DNA from: Vulcanibacillus modesticaldus | GTDB lineage: Bacteria; Bacillota; Bacilli; Tepidibacillales; Tepidibacillaceae | DNA length: 35,672 bases | Direction of reading: 5' to 3' | Assembly: GCF_001730235.1 (NCBI RefSeq) | Contig: NZ_MIJF01000016.1 | Span: forward strand, 1-35,672 | Shown here: positions 26,257-35,470 of the stretch, in pieces | Layout: the number at the start of each line of letters is the position of its first letter | Numbering within the stretch: position 1 is the first letter of the stretch | Program-made: the position numbers and the translations under genes | The notes under the pieces: model-generated | Told to the model about the DNA's origin: nothing | The model's database searches: none | Seen by the model: only the letters and a program-made list of their open reading frames with translations

Positions 26257-27168
26257 TTAGTTTATATAATTTGACGGATTTACTCTCCGCCCGTTTTTAC
26301 GAACCTCATAATGTAAGTGTGAACCGGTACTTCTACCAGTACTCCCCATATAAGCTATCAATTGTCCCTTCCTCACAAAATCGCCTTTTTTTACTAGATT
26401 TTTCGAGTTATGAGCATAAACAGTTTCTAACCCATTCCCATGATTTATTACAATCTGATTCCCATATCCTCCGTTTCTACCAGAGAAAGTGACGATACCG
26501 TCAGCAGTCGAATAGATCGGAGTTCCAAAGGCGTTAGCAATATCTAAGCCATTATGAAAACTTCGATTATTGTTAAATGGATCACTACGATAGCCAAATT
26601 TTGAAGTTATTCTTCCAACTGTAGGATTTATTGATGGAATAGAAAGTAAAGTTTCATTTCTTTCTTCTAGTAATTGAAGCAATTCATTTAATGACTTTTC
26701 TTTTTCTGGCAGTGTGTTCTGTAACGATTCTATTGTCTCTTTAGTTGTCTTAATTGTCAAAGTGCTGGCAGTCATTTTACTCTTGTTGTTAATTCCCGAT
26801 AGCACTAACTGATTTTCCTTAGAAAAATAACTTTTTGATGGATCAAAACCATTTTTAATCCTAATTTGTTCTTCTAATTGTTGCAACCCTATCATCTGTT
26901 CTTTCAATTTTTTCACTTCTTGATACAATGATAAATAATTTTCAGAGTATTCTTCTATGATTTTTTGATTATCTGACTGTATCAATTGTAAGGAAGCCTT
27001 TTCTCTTTTGATATAGATATATTTGTAGGCCCAAAGTGAACTAAACATCAGCCCAACTAAGATAAAAGTCAAGATAAAGCGAACAAAATAAACTGATACT
27101 CTTAAAGTCATAGGCCCGCGTTCGGTATGAGGGATTACCATCACTGTCAAAAAGGGATTTTTTTTCAT
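26257..27168 (-). CDS. membrane-anchored M23 peptidase with coiled coil
   Basis: The 303 residues contain one membrane segment (about 27-48, FVRFILTFILVGLMFSSLWAY). A coiled coil with Lys/Glu/Leu periodicity spans about 55-170. An M23 domain follows at about 185-303: GRITSKFGYR, FHNGLDIAN (His and Asp zinc ligands), VYAHNSK and GSHLHYEVR (HxH). It should cut peptidoglycan cross-bridges. All metal ligands are intact. The ATG start has AGAGGTG 4 bases upstream. The organisation matches M23-bactofilin pairs, in which the peptidase is localised by the filament. Confidence 0.93.
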   Translation of the reverse strand: MKKNPFLTVMVIPHTERGPMTLRVSVYFVRFILTFILVGLMFSSLWAYKYIYIKREKASLQLIQSDNQKIIEEYSENYLSLYQEVKKLKEQMIGLQQLEEQIRIKNGFDPSKSYFSKENQLVLSGINNKSKMTASTLTIKTTKETIESLQNTLPEKEKSLNELLQLLEERNETLLSIPSINPTVGRITSKFGYRSDPFNNNRSFHNGLDIANAFGTPIYSTADGIVTFSGRNGGYGNQIVINHGNGLETVYAHNSKNLVKKGDFVRKGQLIAYMGSTGRSTGSHLHYEVRKNGRRVNPSNYIN

Positions 27169-27258
27169 TTTGCACCTCTATACTTTATTTCTATCAATCT
27201 ACCTATTCGCTATAAACTGACAATTTCCTGCTAATTCTGTTATGTAAATTAATTTTTT

Positions 27259-27744
27259 TTAGTTTTTCATCGCCTTTTCTATCACATCTAATTCTTCTTT
27301 GGATAGTTTGTAGGTTGAAGAACCATTTTTAATCGGCTTGGCATAAGTGTTTGACTCTCCACGGTTATATATACTTGATATTACAATACCATCTTTATTT
27401 TCATCTAAAAACGCTATTGAATAGCTTAAATCATTTCCCTGTTCACCAAAAGCATTATAGCGAATAATCGCCACGTTTCCTTTTAGTTCCTTAACTTTAT
27501 TTAATATTAAGTCGATCTGTTTTTCGTTGTTTTTGATTTTGTTTTTTATCATCTCTGCTTCATTCACATATTCTACAATCACTTCTTCTAAACTTTTGAT
27601 ACTAGCACCTTTCGTGAAGATATTAATTTTTTTAGAGACTCTTTTAAGTTTTATACTTAAAGTTGTATTCCATATTAAAAAAACTAGTAATAAAAATGAC
27701 TCCACTATTAATATTACTGGTATGTAATCAACAATATAACTCAT
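27259..27744 (-). CDS. DUF4446 family membrane protein
   Basis: The 161 residues begin MSYIVDYIPVILIVESFLLLVFLIWN, one membrane segment. A helical coiled-coil region (about 35-95) precedes a small domain, VAIIRYNAFGEQGNDLSYSIAFLDENKDGIVISSIYNR. That motif is the DUF4446 hallmark. Function is unknown. DUF4446 genes often sit near parA/parB in Firmicutes. I choose ATG 27742-27744, with AAGGA upstream; a frame to 27780 would add 12 residues without a better ribosome site. Confidence 0.88.
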   Translation of the reverse strand: MSYIVDYIPVILIVESFLLLVFLIWNTTLSIKLKRVSKKINIFTKGASIKSLEEVIVEYVNEAEMIKNKIKNNEKQIDLILNKVKELKGNVAIIRYNAFGEQGNDLSYSIAFLDENKDGIVISSIYNRGESNTYAKPIKNGSSTYKLSKEELDVIEKAMKN

Positions 27745-27813
27745 ATTTATTTCCTTCCTCCCTTTTTTAATATACTTCAATAATTAAGAAACACCTATAA
27801 AAACCAGGAGTTA

Positions 27814-28518
27814 TCATAAAAAATAATTAACCAATATTACTCCGATTGGAGCGATGAAAATTGCTGGCAACATATTGGCAACTTTGATTTTTTTAATTTC
27901 TAAAATATTAATTGCAATAGCTAGTATTAAGATTCCTCCTGTTGCAGTTATCTCAGTAATCATGGCATCCAATAATTCTTGACTTAAAAACAGATGAATA
28001 TATCTAGCCAACAATGCAATGGAGCCTTGATAGATAAAAACAGGAATCGCAGAAATTACAACTCCAATACCTAACGTTGATGAGAAAATGATTGCCGAAA
28101 AACCATCAAGCATTGATTTTATATATAATAAACTATGATCTAAATTTAACCCACTATTTAAAGCACCCAGTATCGCCATAGCACCAATAGTATAAACCAA
28201 AGTCGCTGTTACAAATGCATTGGCAATATTTCCTTTGCTCTTGCCGCCAATCTTATCTTCTATCCACTTTCCTAGTTGATTTAAACGACCATCTATTTCA
28301 AGTAATTCCCCTATTATGCTTCCGACTACAATACTAACTATTATGAGTAAAAAATTATCCGATTTCAAACCCATAGATATTCCTTGTATTATTATCGTTA
28401 AACCAATGCCTTGCATTATTAATTCCTGTAGTTTGTTTGGTGTATTTGAAAATAAATATCCTAGTATTCCGCCAATAATAATAGCTACGGCATTTACTAT
28501 CGTTCCCAATATCACCAT
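27814..28518 (-). CDS. DUF554 (YdfK/YqgA-like) membrane protein
   Basis: A 234-residue protein with about six to seven membrane segments, starting MVILGTIVNAVAIIIGGILGYLF and containing VVGSIIGELLEIDGRLNQLGKWIE and FVTATLVYTIGAMAILGALNSGL. These match DUF554 (YdfK/YqgA), often described as a possible transport protein of unknown substrate. The ATG at 28516-28518 has GAGGGTGA upstream. It lies between the spo0J terminator and the DUF4446 gene. Confidence 0.9.
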   Translation of the reverse strand: MVILGTIVNAVAIIIGGILGYLFSNTPNKLQELIMQGIGLTIIIQGISMGLKSDNFLLIIVSIVVGSIIGELLEIDGRLNQLGKWIEDKIGGKSKGNIANAFVTATLVYTIGAMAILGALNSGLNLDHSLLYIKSMLDGFSAIIFSSTLGIGVVISAIPVFIYQGSIALLARYIHLFLSQELLDAMITEITATGGILILAIAINILEIKKIKVANMLPAIFIAPIGVILVNYFL

Positions 28519-28575
28519 TATACTTTCACCCTCTATCCATTAAGCACAAACCTTTTTTATCTATCTTGATTAAAA

Positions 28576-28603
28576 TTTAGACAACCATTTAAGGTTGTCT
28601 AAA
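28576..28603 (-). terminator. terminator of soj-spo0J
   Basis: A perfect 11-bp stem (TTTAGACAACC/GGTTGTCTAAA) with a 6-base loop lies 5 bases past the spo0J stop, followed on the minus strand by TTTTAATC. Confidence 0.88.
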
Positions 28604-28607
28604 CTCT

Positions 28608-29456
28608 TTATATACCGATTAATTTTAAAATACGCTCTAAATCATCTTGATCAAAATACTCTATTTCAATCTTACCTTTCTTCTTACCTGCTTTTATCTT
28701 GACTAAGGTCTTAAATTTATCCCTTAACTGTTCTTCTACTCTTTCAAACTCCTTATTCTTGGTTTTTTGTTCATTTTTATTCTTTGTTTCACGTGAAACA
28801 TCACTTTTAAGTTGTTTAATCTTTTCTTCTAGTGTTCGAACACTCCACTTTTCTTTAATAACTTTTTCAGAAAGATATAATTGTTTTTCTTCACTTTCTA
28901 AGGTTATCAATGCCCTAGCATGTCCCATAGTAAGTTGTCCAGTAGCAACCTTTTCTAAAATAGATTGGGGTAATTGAAGTAATCTAACGAAATTGGCTAC
29001 ATTTGGACGACTAACTCCAATCCTAGTAGCTAATTCATCTTGTGTTAAATTATATCTCTTCATCAATTTATCATAAGCAACTGCAATTTCTACTGGATTC
29101 AGGTCCTCCCGCTGTAAGTTTTCAATCAATGCTACTTCCATTACCTGTTGATCAGTAAAATTTTTAATTACTGCAGGTATTTTTTTGAGGTTTAATGCCT
29201 TTGATGCTCTCCAACGTCGTTCTCCTGCAACAATTTCATACCCATTTAAAGATTCTCTAACAACAATTGGCTGAATAACACCATGTTCCTTAATAGAAGC
29301 CATTAATTCTGATAATTGTTCTTCATCTATATGTTTTCTTGGTTGGTAAGGATTTGGTCTGATTTTATTTATGTCTAATTCAGAAATCGAATCATTTTCA
29401 TCAATCTTTAGAGTTGGAATTAAGGCATCAAGACCCCTACCGAGTCTTTTATTCAT
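28608..29456 (-). CDS. spo0J: Spo0J (ParB) chromosome partitioning protein
   Basis: Spo0J binds parS, spreads along DNA as a CTP-dependent clamp, loads SMC and stimulates Soj. In the 282-residue reading, a short N-terminal Soj-interaction segment (MNKRLGRGLDALIP) precedes the CTP-binding domain with PYQPR, GERRWRA and ENLQREDL. A helix-turn-helix (about 130-170, TQDELATRIGVSRPNVANFVRLL) and a C-terminal dimerisation domain follow. I choose ATG 29454-29456; a TTG at 29462 is in frame. The start overlaps the soj stop. A parS site lies inside this gene (28785-28800), as in B. subtilis. Confidence 0.97.
   Translation of the reverse strand: MNKRLGRGLDALIPTLKIDENDSISELDINKIRPNPYQPRKHIDEEQLSELMASIKEHGVIQPIVVRESLNGYEIVAGERRWRASKALNLKKIPAVIKNFTDQQVMEVALIENLQREDLNPVEIAVAYDKLMKRYNLTQDELATRIGVSRPNVANFVRLLQLPQSILEKVATGQLTMGHARALITLESEEKQLYLSEKVIKEKWSVRTLEEKIKQLKSDVSRETKNKNEQKTKNKEFERVEEQLRDKFKTLVKIKAGKKKGKIEIEYFDQDDLERILKLIGI
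28785..28800. promoter_or_regulatory. parS site within spo0J
   Basis: TGTTTCACGTGAAACA, a perfect 16-base palindrome identical to the canonical Bacillus parS, encodes VSRET in Spo0J. Spo0J nucleates here. Confidence 0.95.
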
Positions 29457-30210
29457 TTTCAATCACTTCCCTTGCTAATTCAAGATATACTTCAGCTCCT
29501 TTAGATTTTGGGTCATAATTAACAATTGACTTTCCATGACTAGGCGCTTCACTCAAGCGAACATTTCTTGGAATGATAGTTGAATAAACCTTATCTTGGA
29601 AATATTTCTTTACTTCTTCGACAACTTGAATACTTAAGTTAGTTCTAGCATCAAACATCGTTAGTAAAACGCCTTCTATTTTTAGTTCAGTATTCAAATG
29701 TTTCTGTACTAACCGAATCGAATTCAGTAATTGACTTAAACCCTCAAGAGCATAGTACTCACATTGAATAGGAATAATAACTGAATCAGCAGCAGTTAGA
29801 GAATTTAATGTTAATATTCCGAGTGAAGGAGGACAATCTACAATTATATAATCGTATCTATCTCTAATTGTTTTTAATGCTCTTTTTAGTTTGACCTCCC
29901 GCGAAATCGTCGGAACTAACTCAATTTCAGCTCCAGCCAATTGAATAGTAGCAGGTATCACATCTAACCTCTCGGATTCCACTTTATAAATTGCTTCATT
30001 TAAAGGAACGTCATTTATTAAAACATCATAAATACAATTATCAACATCAGCTTTATTAATGCCGATACCACTAGTTGTATTTCCTTGAGGATCAATATCG
30101 ATTAATAAAACCTTTTTTCCTAATTTCGCTAAACTTGCACTTAGATTAACAGAAGTAGTGGTTTTACCAACTCCACCCTTTTGATTGGTAACAGCAATAA
30201 CCTTTCCCAC
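29449..30210 (-). CDS. soj: Soj (ParA) partition ATPase
   Basis: The 253 residues match Soj. The deviant Walker A KGGVGKTT is at about residues 11-18, with DIDPQGNTTSG (A') and VDCPPSLG (Walker B). Soj binds DNA as an ATP dimer, regulates DnaA, and is converted to monomer by Spo0J. I choose GTG 30208-30210, with AGGTGA 5-6 bases upstream, giving the usual MGKVIAVTNQKGG start; a GTG at 30219 lies inside the Shine-Dalgarno. It overlaps spo0J by 8 bases. Confidence 0.97.
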   Translation of the reverse strand: MGKVIAVTNQKGGVGKTTTSVNLSASLAKLGKKVLLIDIDPQGNTTSGIGINKADVDNCIYDVLINDVPLNEAIYKVESERLDVIPATIQLAGAEIELVPTISREVKLKRALKTIRDRYDYIIVDCPPSLGILTLNSLTAADSVIIPIQCEYYALEGLSQLLNSIRLVQKHLNTELKIEGVLLTMFDARTNLSIQVVEEVKKYFQDKVYSTIIPRNVRLSEAPSHGKSIVNYDPKSKGAEVYLELAREVIENE

Positions 30211-30274
30211 TGAGTTCACCTCAATTCAACTCAAATATAACTATCTTCATAATATTTCTAACTACTAGACAAAT

Positions 30275-30299
30275 AAGCGGCAAATCAAGATTGCCGCTT
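30275..30299 (-). terminator. hairpin at the 3' end of noc
   Basis: A perfect 9-bp GC-rich stem (AAGCGGCAA/TTGCCGCTT) overlaps the last codons of noc; the tail ATTTGTCT is only mildly U-rich. It may be a partial terminator before soj. Confidence 0.6.
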
Positions 30300-31130
30300 T
30301 AATTGATTATGATTTTTTGGTATTTTGATGACAAACTCATAATATTCTTCATGGTCTCTCTCATCAGTTTCTAAATTCATGCCTGTTTTTAAAACCATAT
30401 CAATTGATTGTCTAATGGTGTTCATCGCAATCCGAACATCTCTTGAAAAAGCAACTTTTTTAGGTTTAGTTTTATTTCTATTCGATAATTTGTCTAAAAT
30501 CTGTCTTACTCGATTCTCAGTTTGCTTTACATTCAATTCTTTTTCAATAATTTCAGCCAAAAGTTTTTCTTGTAATTCTTGATTTTGAAGTGGTAGTAAA
30601 GCTCTAGCGTGTCTTTCAGATATTTTTCTCTTTAACAATTGTTCCTGAATTGTTGGTGGTAAATTTAAAAGTCTTAGTTTATTAGCGATAGTTGATTGAC
30701 CCTTTCCTAGCCTTTGAGCCAAACTTTCTTGGGTTAATCCGTGTAGCTCAATCAATTTCTGATAAGCTGTTGCCTCTTCAATCGCTGTTAATCCTTCTCG
30801 TTGTAAATTTTCAATTAAGGATATAGATGCAGTTTGAGCATCATTATATTCCTTAACTATCGCAGGAATTGTATTCATACCAAGTTTTTTCACAGCTCTC
30901 CAACGACGTTCTCCGGCAATTAATTCATATCGGTTGTCCTTAACCCGTACAACAATTGGTTGAATAATTCCATGAGTTTTGATAGTTTGGCATAATTCAC
31001 CGATTTTTTCATCATCAAATATTGTTCTTGGTTGATATGGGCTAGGAATTATCTGGTCAACAGGAATCTGTTTAACCGCATCAGTATCACGATCCGATAA
31101 CCCTAATAACCGAGAAAAACTTTCTTTCAT
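30285..31130 (-). CDS. noc: Noc nucleoid occlusion protein (ParB paralogue)
   Basis: Noc binds its own sites across the chromosome and the membrane, blocking division over the nucleoid. The 281 residues start [15 protein letters not shown], whose amphipathic N-terminal helix resembles the Noc membrane-targeting segment. PYQPR, GERRWRA and ENLQREGL (CTP-binding) come next, then a helix-turn-helix, [23 protein letters not shown]. It differs from the neighbouring Spo0J most at the N terminus. I choose ATG 31128-31130 with GGTGGTGA 8 bases upstream. A frame to 31148 would begin inside that ribosome site. It lies directly behind a parS site and rsmG, the Bacillus position. Confidence 0.93.
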   Translation of the reverse strand: MKESFSRLLGLSDRDTDAVKQIPVDQIIPSPYQPRTIFDDEKIGELCQTIKTHGIIQPIVVRVKDNRYELIAGERRWRAVKKLGMNTIPAIVKEYNDAQTASISLIENLQREGLTAIEEATAYQKLIELHGLTQESLAQRLGKGQSTIANKLRLLNLPPTIQEQLLKRKISERHARALLPLQNQELQEKLLAEIIEKELNVKQTENRVRQILDKLSNRNKTKPKKVAFSRDVRIAMNTIRQSIDMVLKTGMNLETDERDHEEYYEFVIKIPKNHNQLKRQS

Positions 31131-31239
31131 ATTATTTTTCACCACCATTTATCATTCAATATTAATATTCTCTCAGTTTATTGAAAATCCTGCAACATAA
31201 AAACAAAAAAATCAAAAGGCGTAATCATATAATTTTCGA

Positions 31240-31255
31240 TGTTTCACGTGAAACA
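31240..31255. promoter_or_regulatory. parS site between rsmG and noc
   Basis: A second exact TGTTTCACGTGAAACA, 6 bases past the rsmG stop and 110 bases before noc. Together with the site inside spo0J it makes two in 2.5 kb. Confidence 0.95.
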
Positions 31256-31260
31256 AGCTA

Positions 31261-31971
31261 CTATATTATCGGCTTACGGCTTGGAATACCAGGTTTTCTA
31301 GGGTATTTTTTAGGAGTTTCTTTTGTCTTTTTAATGATAATAATCTTTCTCTCACCAAAATTTTCCGGCAGTAATAGATGGTGTTCTTTAGTAAGTTTTG
31401 CGCCCATTATCTGAATTGCTTTTTTGGCTTCATCAACTTCTTCATAAGTGTTAGAACCCTTCAAAGCAATCATATATCCTCCCAATTTTACAAAAGGCAA
31501 TGACAATTCACTTAGAATATTTAATCGAGCAACAGCCCTTGAGATGGCAATATCAAATGCTTCTCTATATTTATCATTTTTCGCCAATTCTTCTGCTCTT
31601 CCATGAATGCAATTTATATTTTGTAAACCTAGAACTTCAATAACATGTTTTAAAAAAGTTATTCGTTTGTTAAGGGAGTCCAATAACGTTATTTTTAACT
31701 CAGGAAAACAAATTTTTAAAGGGATGCTCGGAAATCCAGCACCCGCTCCAATGTCGATTAATGTCTGATCACTCAATTCATGATAAAAGGCAGGAGTTAA
31801 GGAGTCAAAGAAATGTTTAACTAAAACTTCCTTTGGCTCAGTTATTGCAGTTAAGTTAATTTTTTGATTCCATTCAATCAATAATTGAAAATAGGTATTA
31901 AATTGTTCTAACTGTTTTTCATCACAAGTTAATCGATAAGGTTCTAATAAAGAATTTAACTCATGTATCAT
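31261..31971 (-). CDS. rsmG: 16S rRNA m7G527 methyltransferase RsmG (GidB)
   Basis: RsmG methylates G527 of 16S rRNA (Bacillus numbering close to 535), whose loss gives low-level streptomycin resistance. The 236 residues show N-terminal helices, then the SAM-binding motif LIDIGAGAGFPSIPLKI, DSLNKRITFL, the conserved SRAVARLN, and the C-terminal PRKPGIPSRKP. The ATG at 31969-31971 lies 3 bases after the mnmG stop, with GGAG 9 bases upstream. The order mnmE-mnmG-rsmG is the usual one. Confidence 0.97.
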   Translation of the reverse strand: MIHELNSLLEPYRLTCDEKQLEQFNTYFQLLIEWNQKINLTAITEPKEVLVKHFFDSLTPAFYHELSDQTLIDIGAGAGFPSIPLKICFPELKITLLDSLNKRITFLKHVIEVLGLQNINCIHGRAEELAKNDKYREAFDIAISRAVARLNILSELSLPFVKLGGYMIALKGSNTYEEVDEAKKAIQIMGAKLTKEHHLLLPENFGERKIIIIKKTKETPKKYPRKPGIPSRKPII

Positions 31972-31974
31972 AAT

Positions 31975-33858
31975 TTAAATCTCCATCTCTTTTTTTCCTT
32001 GTTCAATATAAATTAATAAGATTGAAATGTCAGCAGGACTAACACCGGATATCCTCGATGCTTGTCCGATATTTATAGGTTGAATTTTATTTAATTTTTC
32101 TTTAGCTTCTATAGATAATCCCCTGATTTTGTTATAGTCTATCCATTTAGGAATTATCTTTGACTCAACTTTTTTCATTTTTTCAACTTGTAATAACTGT
32201 TTTTCAATATATCCAGAATATTTTATTTGAATTAGTACCTGCTCTTTTATATCTTCAGTTAATTCGATATTTGAAGGTGAAATCATTTCAATATGTTTAT
32301 AAGTAATCTCCGGTCTTTTTAATAAATTAGCTAAAGTAGTAGCATTGTTTAGTTCGGTTGTACCCGCTTCTCTTAAAATAGCTTGGATTTTATCAGTTGG
32401 TTTTACCTTTTCTTGCTTTAAACGTTTAATTTCCATTTCAATTTTTTCTTTTTTATCAATAAACTTCTGGTATCTTTCTTCATCAATTAGACCAATCCGA
32501 TAACCAATTTCCCGTAGACGTAAATCAGCATTATCATGTCTTAATAACAAGCGATATTCGGCTCTTGAAGTCAATAAACGATAAGGCTCATTAGTTCCTT
32601 TTGTAACTAAATCATCAATCAACACACCAATATAAGCTTGAGAACGATCTAAAATTACAGGTTCCTTATCTAATACCTTACATGCAGCATTAATTCCAGC
32701 TAACAATCCTTGCCCAGCAGCTTCCTCGTATCCAGAAGTTCCATTTAATTGCCCAGCAGTAAATAGATTTTTAACCCTTTTAGTCTCTAGGGTAGGCCAT
32801 AATTGAGTTGGAATGATCACATCATACTCAATCGCATAACCTGGTCTCATAATTTCTGCTTTTTCCAAACCAGGGATAGTGCGGAGCATTTCTAATTGAA
32901 CATCCTCAGGAAGGCTAGTTGATAAACCCTGAACGTATACCTCTTGAGTATTCTCACCCTCTGGCTCAAGAAAAATTTGATGTCTTGGTTTATCACTAAA
33001 ACGAACTATTTTATCCTCTATGGATGGACAATATCTAGGACCCGTCCCCTCAATTACTCCAGAATACATTGGTGCTCGATGTAAATTGTTATTAATTATT
33101 GAATGGGTATGAAAATTAGTGTATGTTAACCAACATGGTATTTGATCTTCTCTAAATTTAGTTGTATCAAAGGAAAAAGATCTAGGAACATCATCTCCTG
33201 GCTGGATCTCAGTTTTGGAAAAATTGATAGACTCTTTATGAATCCTCGGTGGGGTCCCAGTTTTAAATCTTGCTAATTCAAACCCTAATTCTTTCAGGTT
33301 GTTAGATAAACTGATAGATGGTTGCTGGTTATTTGGTCCACTTTCATAAATCAGATCACCAATTATAATTTTTCCACGCAAATATGTACCTGTAGTTAAA
33401 ACCACAGTCTGACTATAGTACTCCGCACCAGTTGAAGTTATGACACCTTTTACCGTACCATCCTCAACTATTAATCTTTCCACCATCGCCTGTTTTAAAG
33501 TTAAATTTGCTTGCCTCTCAATTGTCTCTTTCATCATTTGTTGATAGGCAAATTTGTCTGCTTGAGCTCGTAAAGCATGTACAGCAGGTCCTTTACCAGT
33601 ATTGAGCATTCGCATCTGAATATAGGTTTTGTCTATATTTTTGCCCATTTCTCCGCCTAACGCATCAATTTCTCGAACCACATGTCCTTTAGCTGGTCCA
33701 CCAATTGATGGGTTACAAGGCATAAAAGCTATAGTATCCAAGCTGATAGTTAATAATAAAGTTTTGACTCCCATACGCGCTGAAGCCAATGACGCTTCAA
33801 CCCCAGCATGTCCAGCACCAACAACAATACAACCGTATTCCCCAGCGTTATAACCCAT
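31975..33858 (-). CDS. mnmG: tRNA uridine-34 modification enzyme MnmG (GidA)
   Basis: With MnmE this FAD/NADH enzyme installs carboxymethylaminomethyl or aminomethyl groups at U34 of tRNAs reading split codon boxes. The 627 residues begin with the FAD loop [18 protein letters not shown] and the block [24 protein letters not shown]. Mid-domain motifs are [11 protein letters not shown] and [13 protein letters not shown], then [18 protein letters not shown] and the C-terminal MnmE-binding helices with [13 protein letters not shown]. The ATG at 33856-33858 has AAAGGGGG 7 bases upstream. It lies 30 bases after mnmE. Confidence 0.98.
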   Translation of the reverse strand: MGYNAGEYGCIVVGAGHAGVEASLASARMGVKTLLLTISLDTIAFMPCNPSIGGPAKGHVVREIDALGGEMGKNIDKTYIQMRMLNTGKGPAVHALRAQADKFAYQQMMKETIERQANLTLKQAMVERLIVEDGTVKGVITSTGAEYYSQTVVLTTGTYLRGKIIIGDLIYESGPNNQQPSISLSNNLKELGFELARFKTGTPPRIHKESINFSKTEIQPGDDVPRSFSFDTTKFREDQIPCWLTYTNFHTHSIINNNLHRAPMYSGVIEGTGPRYCPSIEDKIVRFSDKPRHQIFLEPEGENTQEVYVQGLSTSLPEDVQLEMLRTIPGLEKAEIMRPGYAIEYDVIIPTQLWPTLETKRVKNLFTAGQLNGTSGYEEAAGQGLLAGINAACKVLDKEPVILDRSQAYIGVLIDDLVTKGTNEPYRLLTSRAEYRLLLRHDNADLRLREIGYRIGLIDEERYQKFIDKKEKIEMEIKRLKQEKVKPTDKIQAILREAGTTELNNATTLANLLKRPEITYKHIEMISPSNIELTEDIKEQVLIQIKYSGYIEKQLLQVEKMKKVESKIIPKWIDYNKIRGLSIEAKEKLNKIQPINIGQASRISGVSPADISILLIYIEQGKKEMEI

Positions 33859-33888
33859 TTATTTACCCCCTTTTAGAAACAAAAAAAT

Positions 33889-35262
33889 TTATTTTCCAAC
33901 ACAAAATTGCGAGAAAATCTGGTCTGATAGATCATCGCTAATTGCTTCACCTATAATTTCACCTAAAAAATCCATAGTATTTTTAATATCAATCGCAATC
34001 ATATCAATTGGTAACCATTCTTCGATAGATTGAATCGCCTCATCAACACTCCTCAGAGCATTTTTCAATAGAGCAATATGTCTTGAATTGGAGATATATG
34101 TTAAATCATCTGTTTGAATTTGACCTTCAAAGAACAATTTACTGATCACTTCTTCTAACTCCTCGATGCCTTTCTTTTCTTTTGCTGAAGTATAGATAAC
34201 TGGCACGTCATTCAATTTTTCCTTTATACGATCAATATTTAATTCTTTAGGTAAATCGGTTTTATTTATAACAACAATTACCCTTAATCCCTTTACAAGG
34301 TCGATTAATTTTATATCTTCTGAAGTTAACTCTTCATTATTATTAAAAACTAATAATATTAGATCAGCATCGGAAAGTGCCTTTCTTGATCTTTCAACCC
34401 CAATCTTCTCTACTAGATCTTCTGTTTCTCTGATTCCAGCTGTATCAACTAATTTCAAAGGTACACCATTAATACTAATATATTCTTCAATCACATCTCT
34501 AGTGGTACCAGGAATTTCCGTAACTATAGCTTTATTTTCACGTAATAAGGTATTAAGTAATGAAGATTTGCCCACATTAGGTCTTCCGACGATAACAGTG
34601 GATATTCCATCTCGTAAAATTTTCCCTTGATTTGAATGTGATAATAAAAAGTTAATATCATCTTTAACTTTGGTTGTTTTTTGTAATAAAAATTCATGGG
34701 TAATAGATTCAATGTCATGTTCCGGATAATCTATATTTACCTCAATATGGGCCAATATTTCTAATAGTTCTTTTCGTATCTCTTTTATTTTATCCGATAG
34801 TTTTCCCTCAACTTGTCTCATCGCTAACTTCATTGCCCGTTCAGTCTTTGAACGAATTAAATCCATTATCGCTTCAGCCTGGGATAAATCGATCCTACCA
34901 TTCAAAAAAGCCCTTTTTGTAAACTCACCTGGTTCAGCAAGTCGAGCTCCATTCTCAAGTATTGTATCCAATACTCTTTTTGCCGCGATTATTCCACCAT
35001 GACAATTTACTTCAACAACATCTTCTCTAGTAAATGTTTTTGGTGCTCTCATAACAGAGACTAAAACTTCATCAATTATTTCGCCATTTATGTCAATTAA
35101 ATAACCATAATTTATCGTATGACTATCCACAGTGGATAACTTTTTTTTACCTTTAAATAATGAATCAACTATATCTATAGCGTTATTACCACTAACACGG
35201 ATGATTGCAATACCACCCTCACCTATTGCAGTAGATATCGCTGCTATTGTATCCATCTCCAT
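33889..35262 (-). CDS. mnmE: tRNA modification GTPase MnmE (TrmE, ThdF)
   Basis: The 457 residues match MnmE. The N-terminal tetrahydrofolate-binding domain (about 1-115) is followed by helical dimer regions with [19 protein letters not shown]. The inserted G domain (about 220-375) has [22 protein letters not shown] and NKTD, and the catalytic C-terminal Cys sits in FCVGK. It pairs with MnmG for U34 modification. I choose ATG 35260-35262, with GAGGTG 8 bases upstream; a second ATG is 6 bases downstream. A frame reaching 35295 lacks a ribosome site. The gene upstream in Bacillus would be jag, but here an IS1182-type element intervenes. Confidence 0.97.
   Translation of the reverse strand: MEMDTIAAISTAIGEGGIAIIRVSGNNAIDIVDSLFKGKKKLSTVDSHTINYGYLIDINGEIIDEVLVSVMRAPKTFTREDVVEVNCHGGIIAAKRVLDTILENGARLAEPGEFTKRAFLNGRIDLSQAEAIMDLIRSKTERAMKLAMRQVEGKLSDKIKEIRKELLEILAHIEVNIDYPEHDIESITHEFLLQKTTKVKDDINFLLSHSNQGKILRDGISTVIVGRPNVGKSSLLNTLLRENKAIVTEIPGTTRDVIEEYISINGVPLKLVDTAGIRETEDLVEKIGVERSRKALSDADLILLVFNNNEELTSEDIKLIDLVKGLRVIVVINKTDLPKELNIDRIKEKLNDVPVIYTSAKEKKGIEELEEVISKLFFEGQIQTDDLTYISNSRHIALLKNALRSVDEAIQSIEEWLPIDMIAIDIKNTMDFLGEIIGEAISDDLSDQIFSQFCVGK
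35124..35138. other. DnaA-box-like palindrome inside mnmE
   Basis: TATCCAC-A-GTGGATA, a perfect 7+1+7 palindrome, encodes STVDS. Each arm, read outward, matches a DnaA box at 8 of 9 positions (CTATCCACA on the plus strand; TTATCCACT on the minus). It is in the coding region, so a role in DnaA binding is inference. Confidence 0.35.
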
Positions 35263-35301
35263 TTTAACTTCACCTCGATAGCTATATTCCCCCAAAAATT
35301 T

Positions 35302-35329
35302 AGAATAGCATATTTACTACAAAAAACAA
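35302..35329 (-). promoter_or_regulatory. possible mnmE promoter
   Basis: On the minus strand TTGTTT (35324-35329), 16 bases, then TATTCT (35302-35307) with an extended TGC. About 40 bases before the mnmE start. Confidence 0.4.
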
Positions 35330-35357
35330 AATTTTGTCTTTATAAAATATATCAACA

Positions 35358-35366
35358 TGTGGATAA
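35358..35366 (-). promoter_or_regulatory. DnaA box upstream of mnmE
   Basis: The minus strand carries a perfect TTATCCACA (TGTGGATAA on the plus strand), about 95 bases upstream of the mnmE start and 75 bases from the IS-type gene. In Bacillus DnaA boxes cluster around dnaA, the gene group expected just right of this window. Confidence 0.65.
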
Positions 35367-35439
35367 ACTTCTTATTTATTATCTCCAAAATAACTATATT
35401 TCAAATTCAAAAATCTCATGACTTTTCAGACTGAAGACT

Positions 35440-35470
35440 AACCTCATGCTAAATTACCTAGTATGAGGTT
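35440..35470. repeat. inverted repeat at the transposase stop
   Basis: AACCTCAT (35440-35447) and ATGAGGTT (35463-35470) pair, with the transposase stop inside the stem. A T5 run follows on the plus strand only, so it could terminate transcription entering the element from the mnmE side. Confidence 0.55.

Noticed and set aside
31181-31414. Plus-strand frame covering the second parS and the rsmG end
   Set aside because: Antisense to rsmG, no ribosome site; open because of rsmG codon structure.
34524-34718. Minus-strand frame within mnmE
   Set aside because: Shadow of the MnmE G-domain coding sequence in another frame.
35401-35440. Terminal inverted repeat of the IS1182 element
   Set aside because: The sequence around TTTTCAGACTGAAGAC is a candidate, but the other end is outside the window, so it cannot be confirmed.
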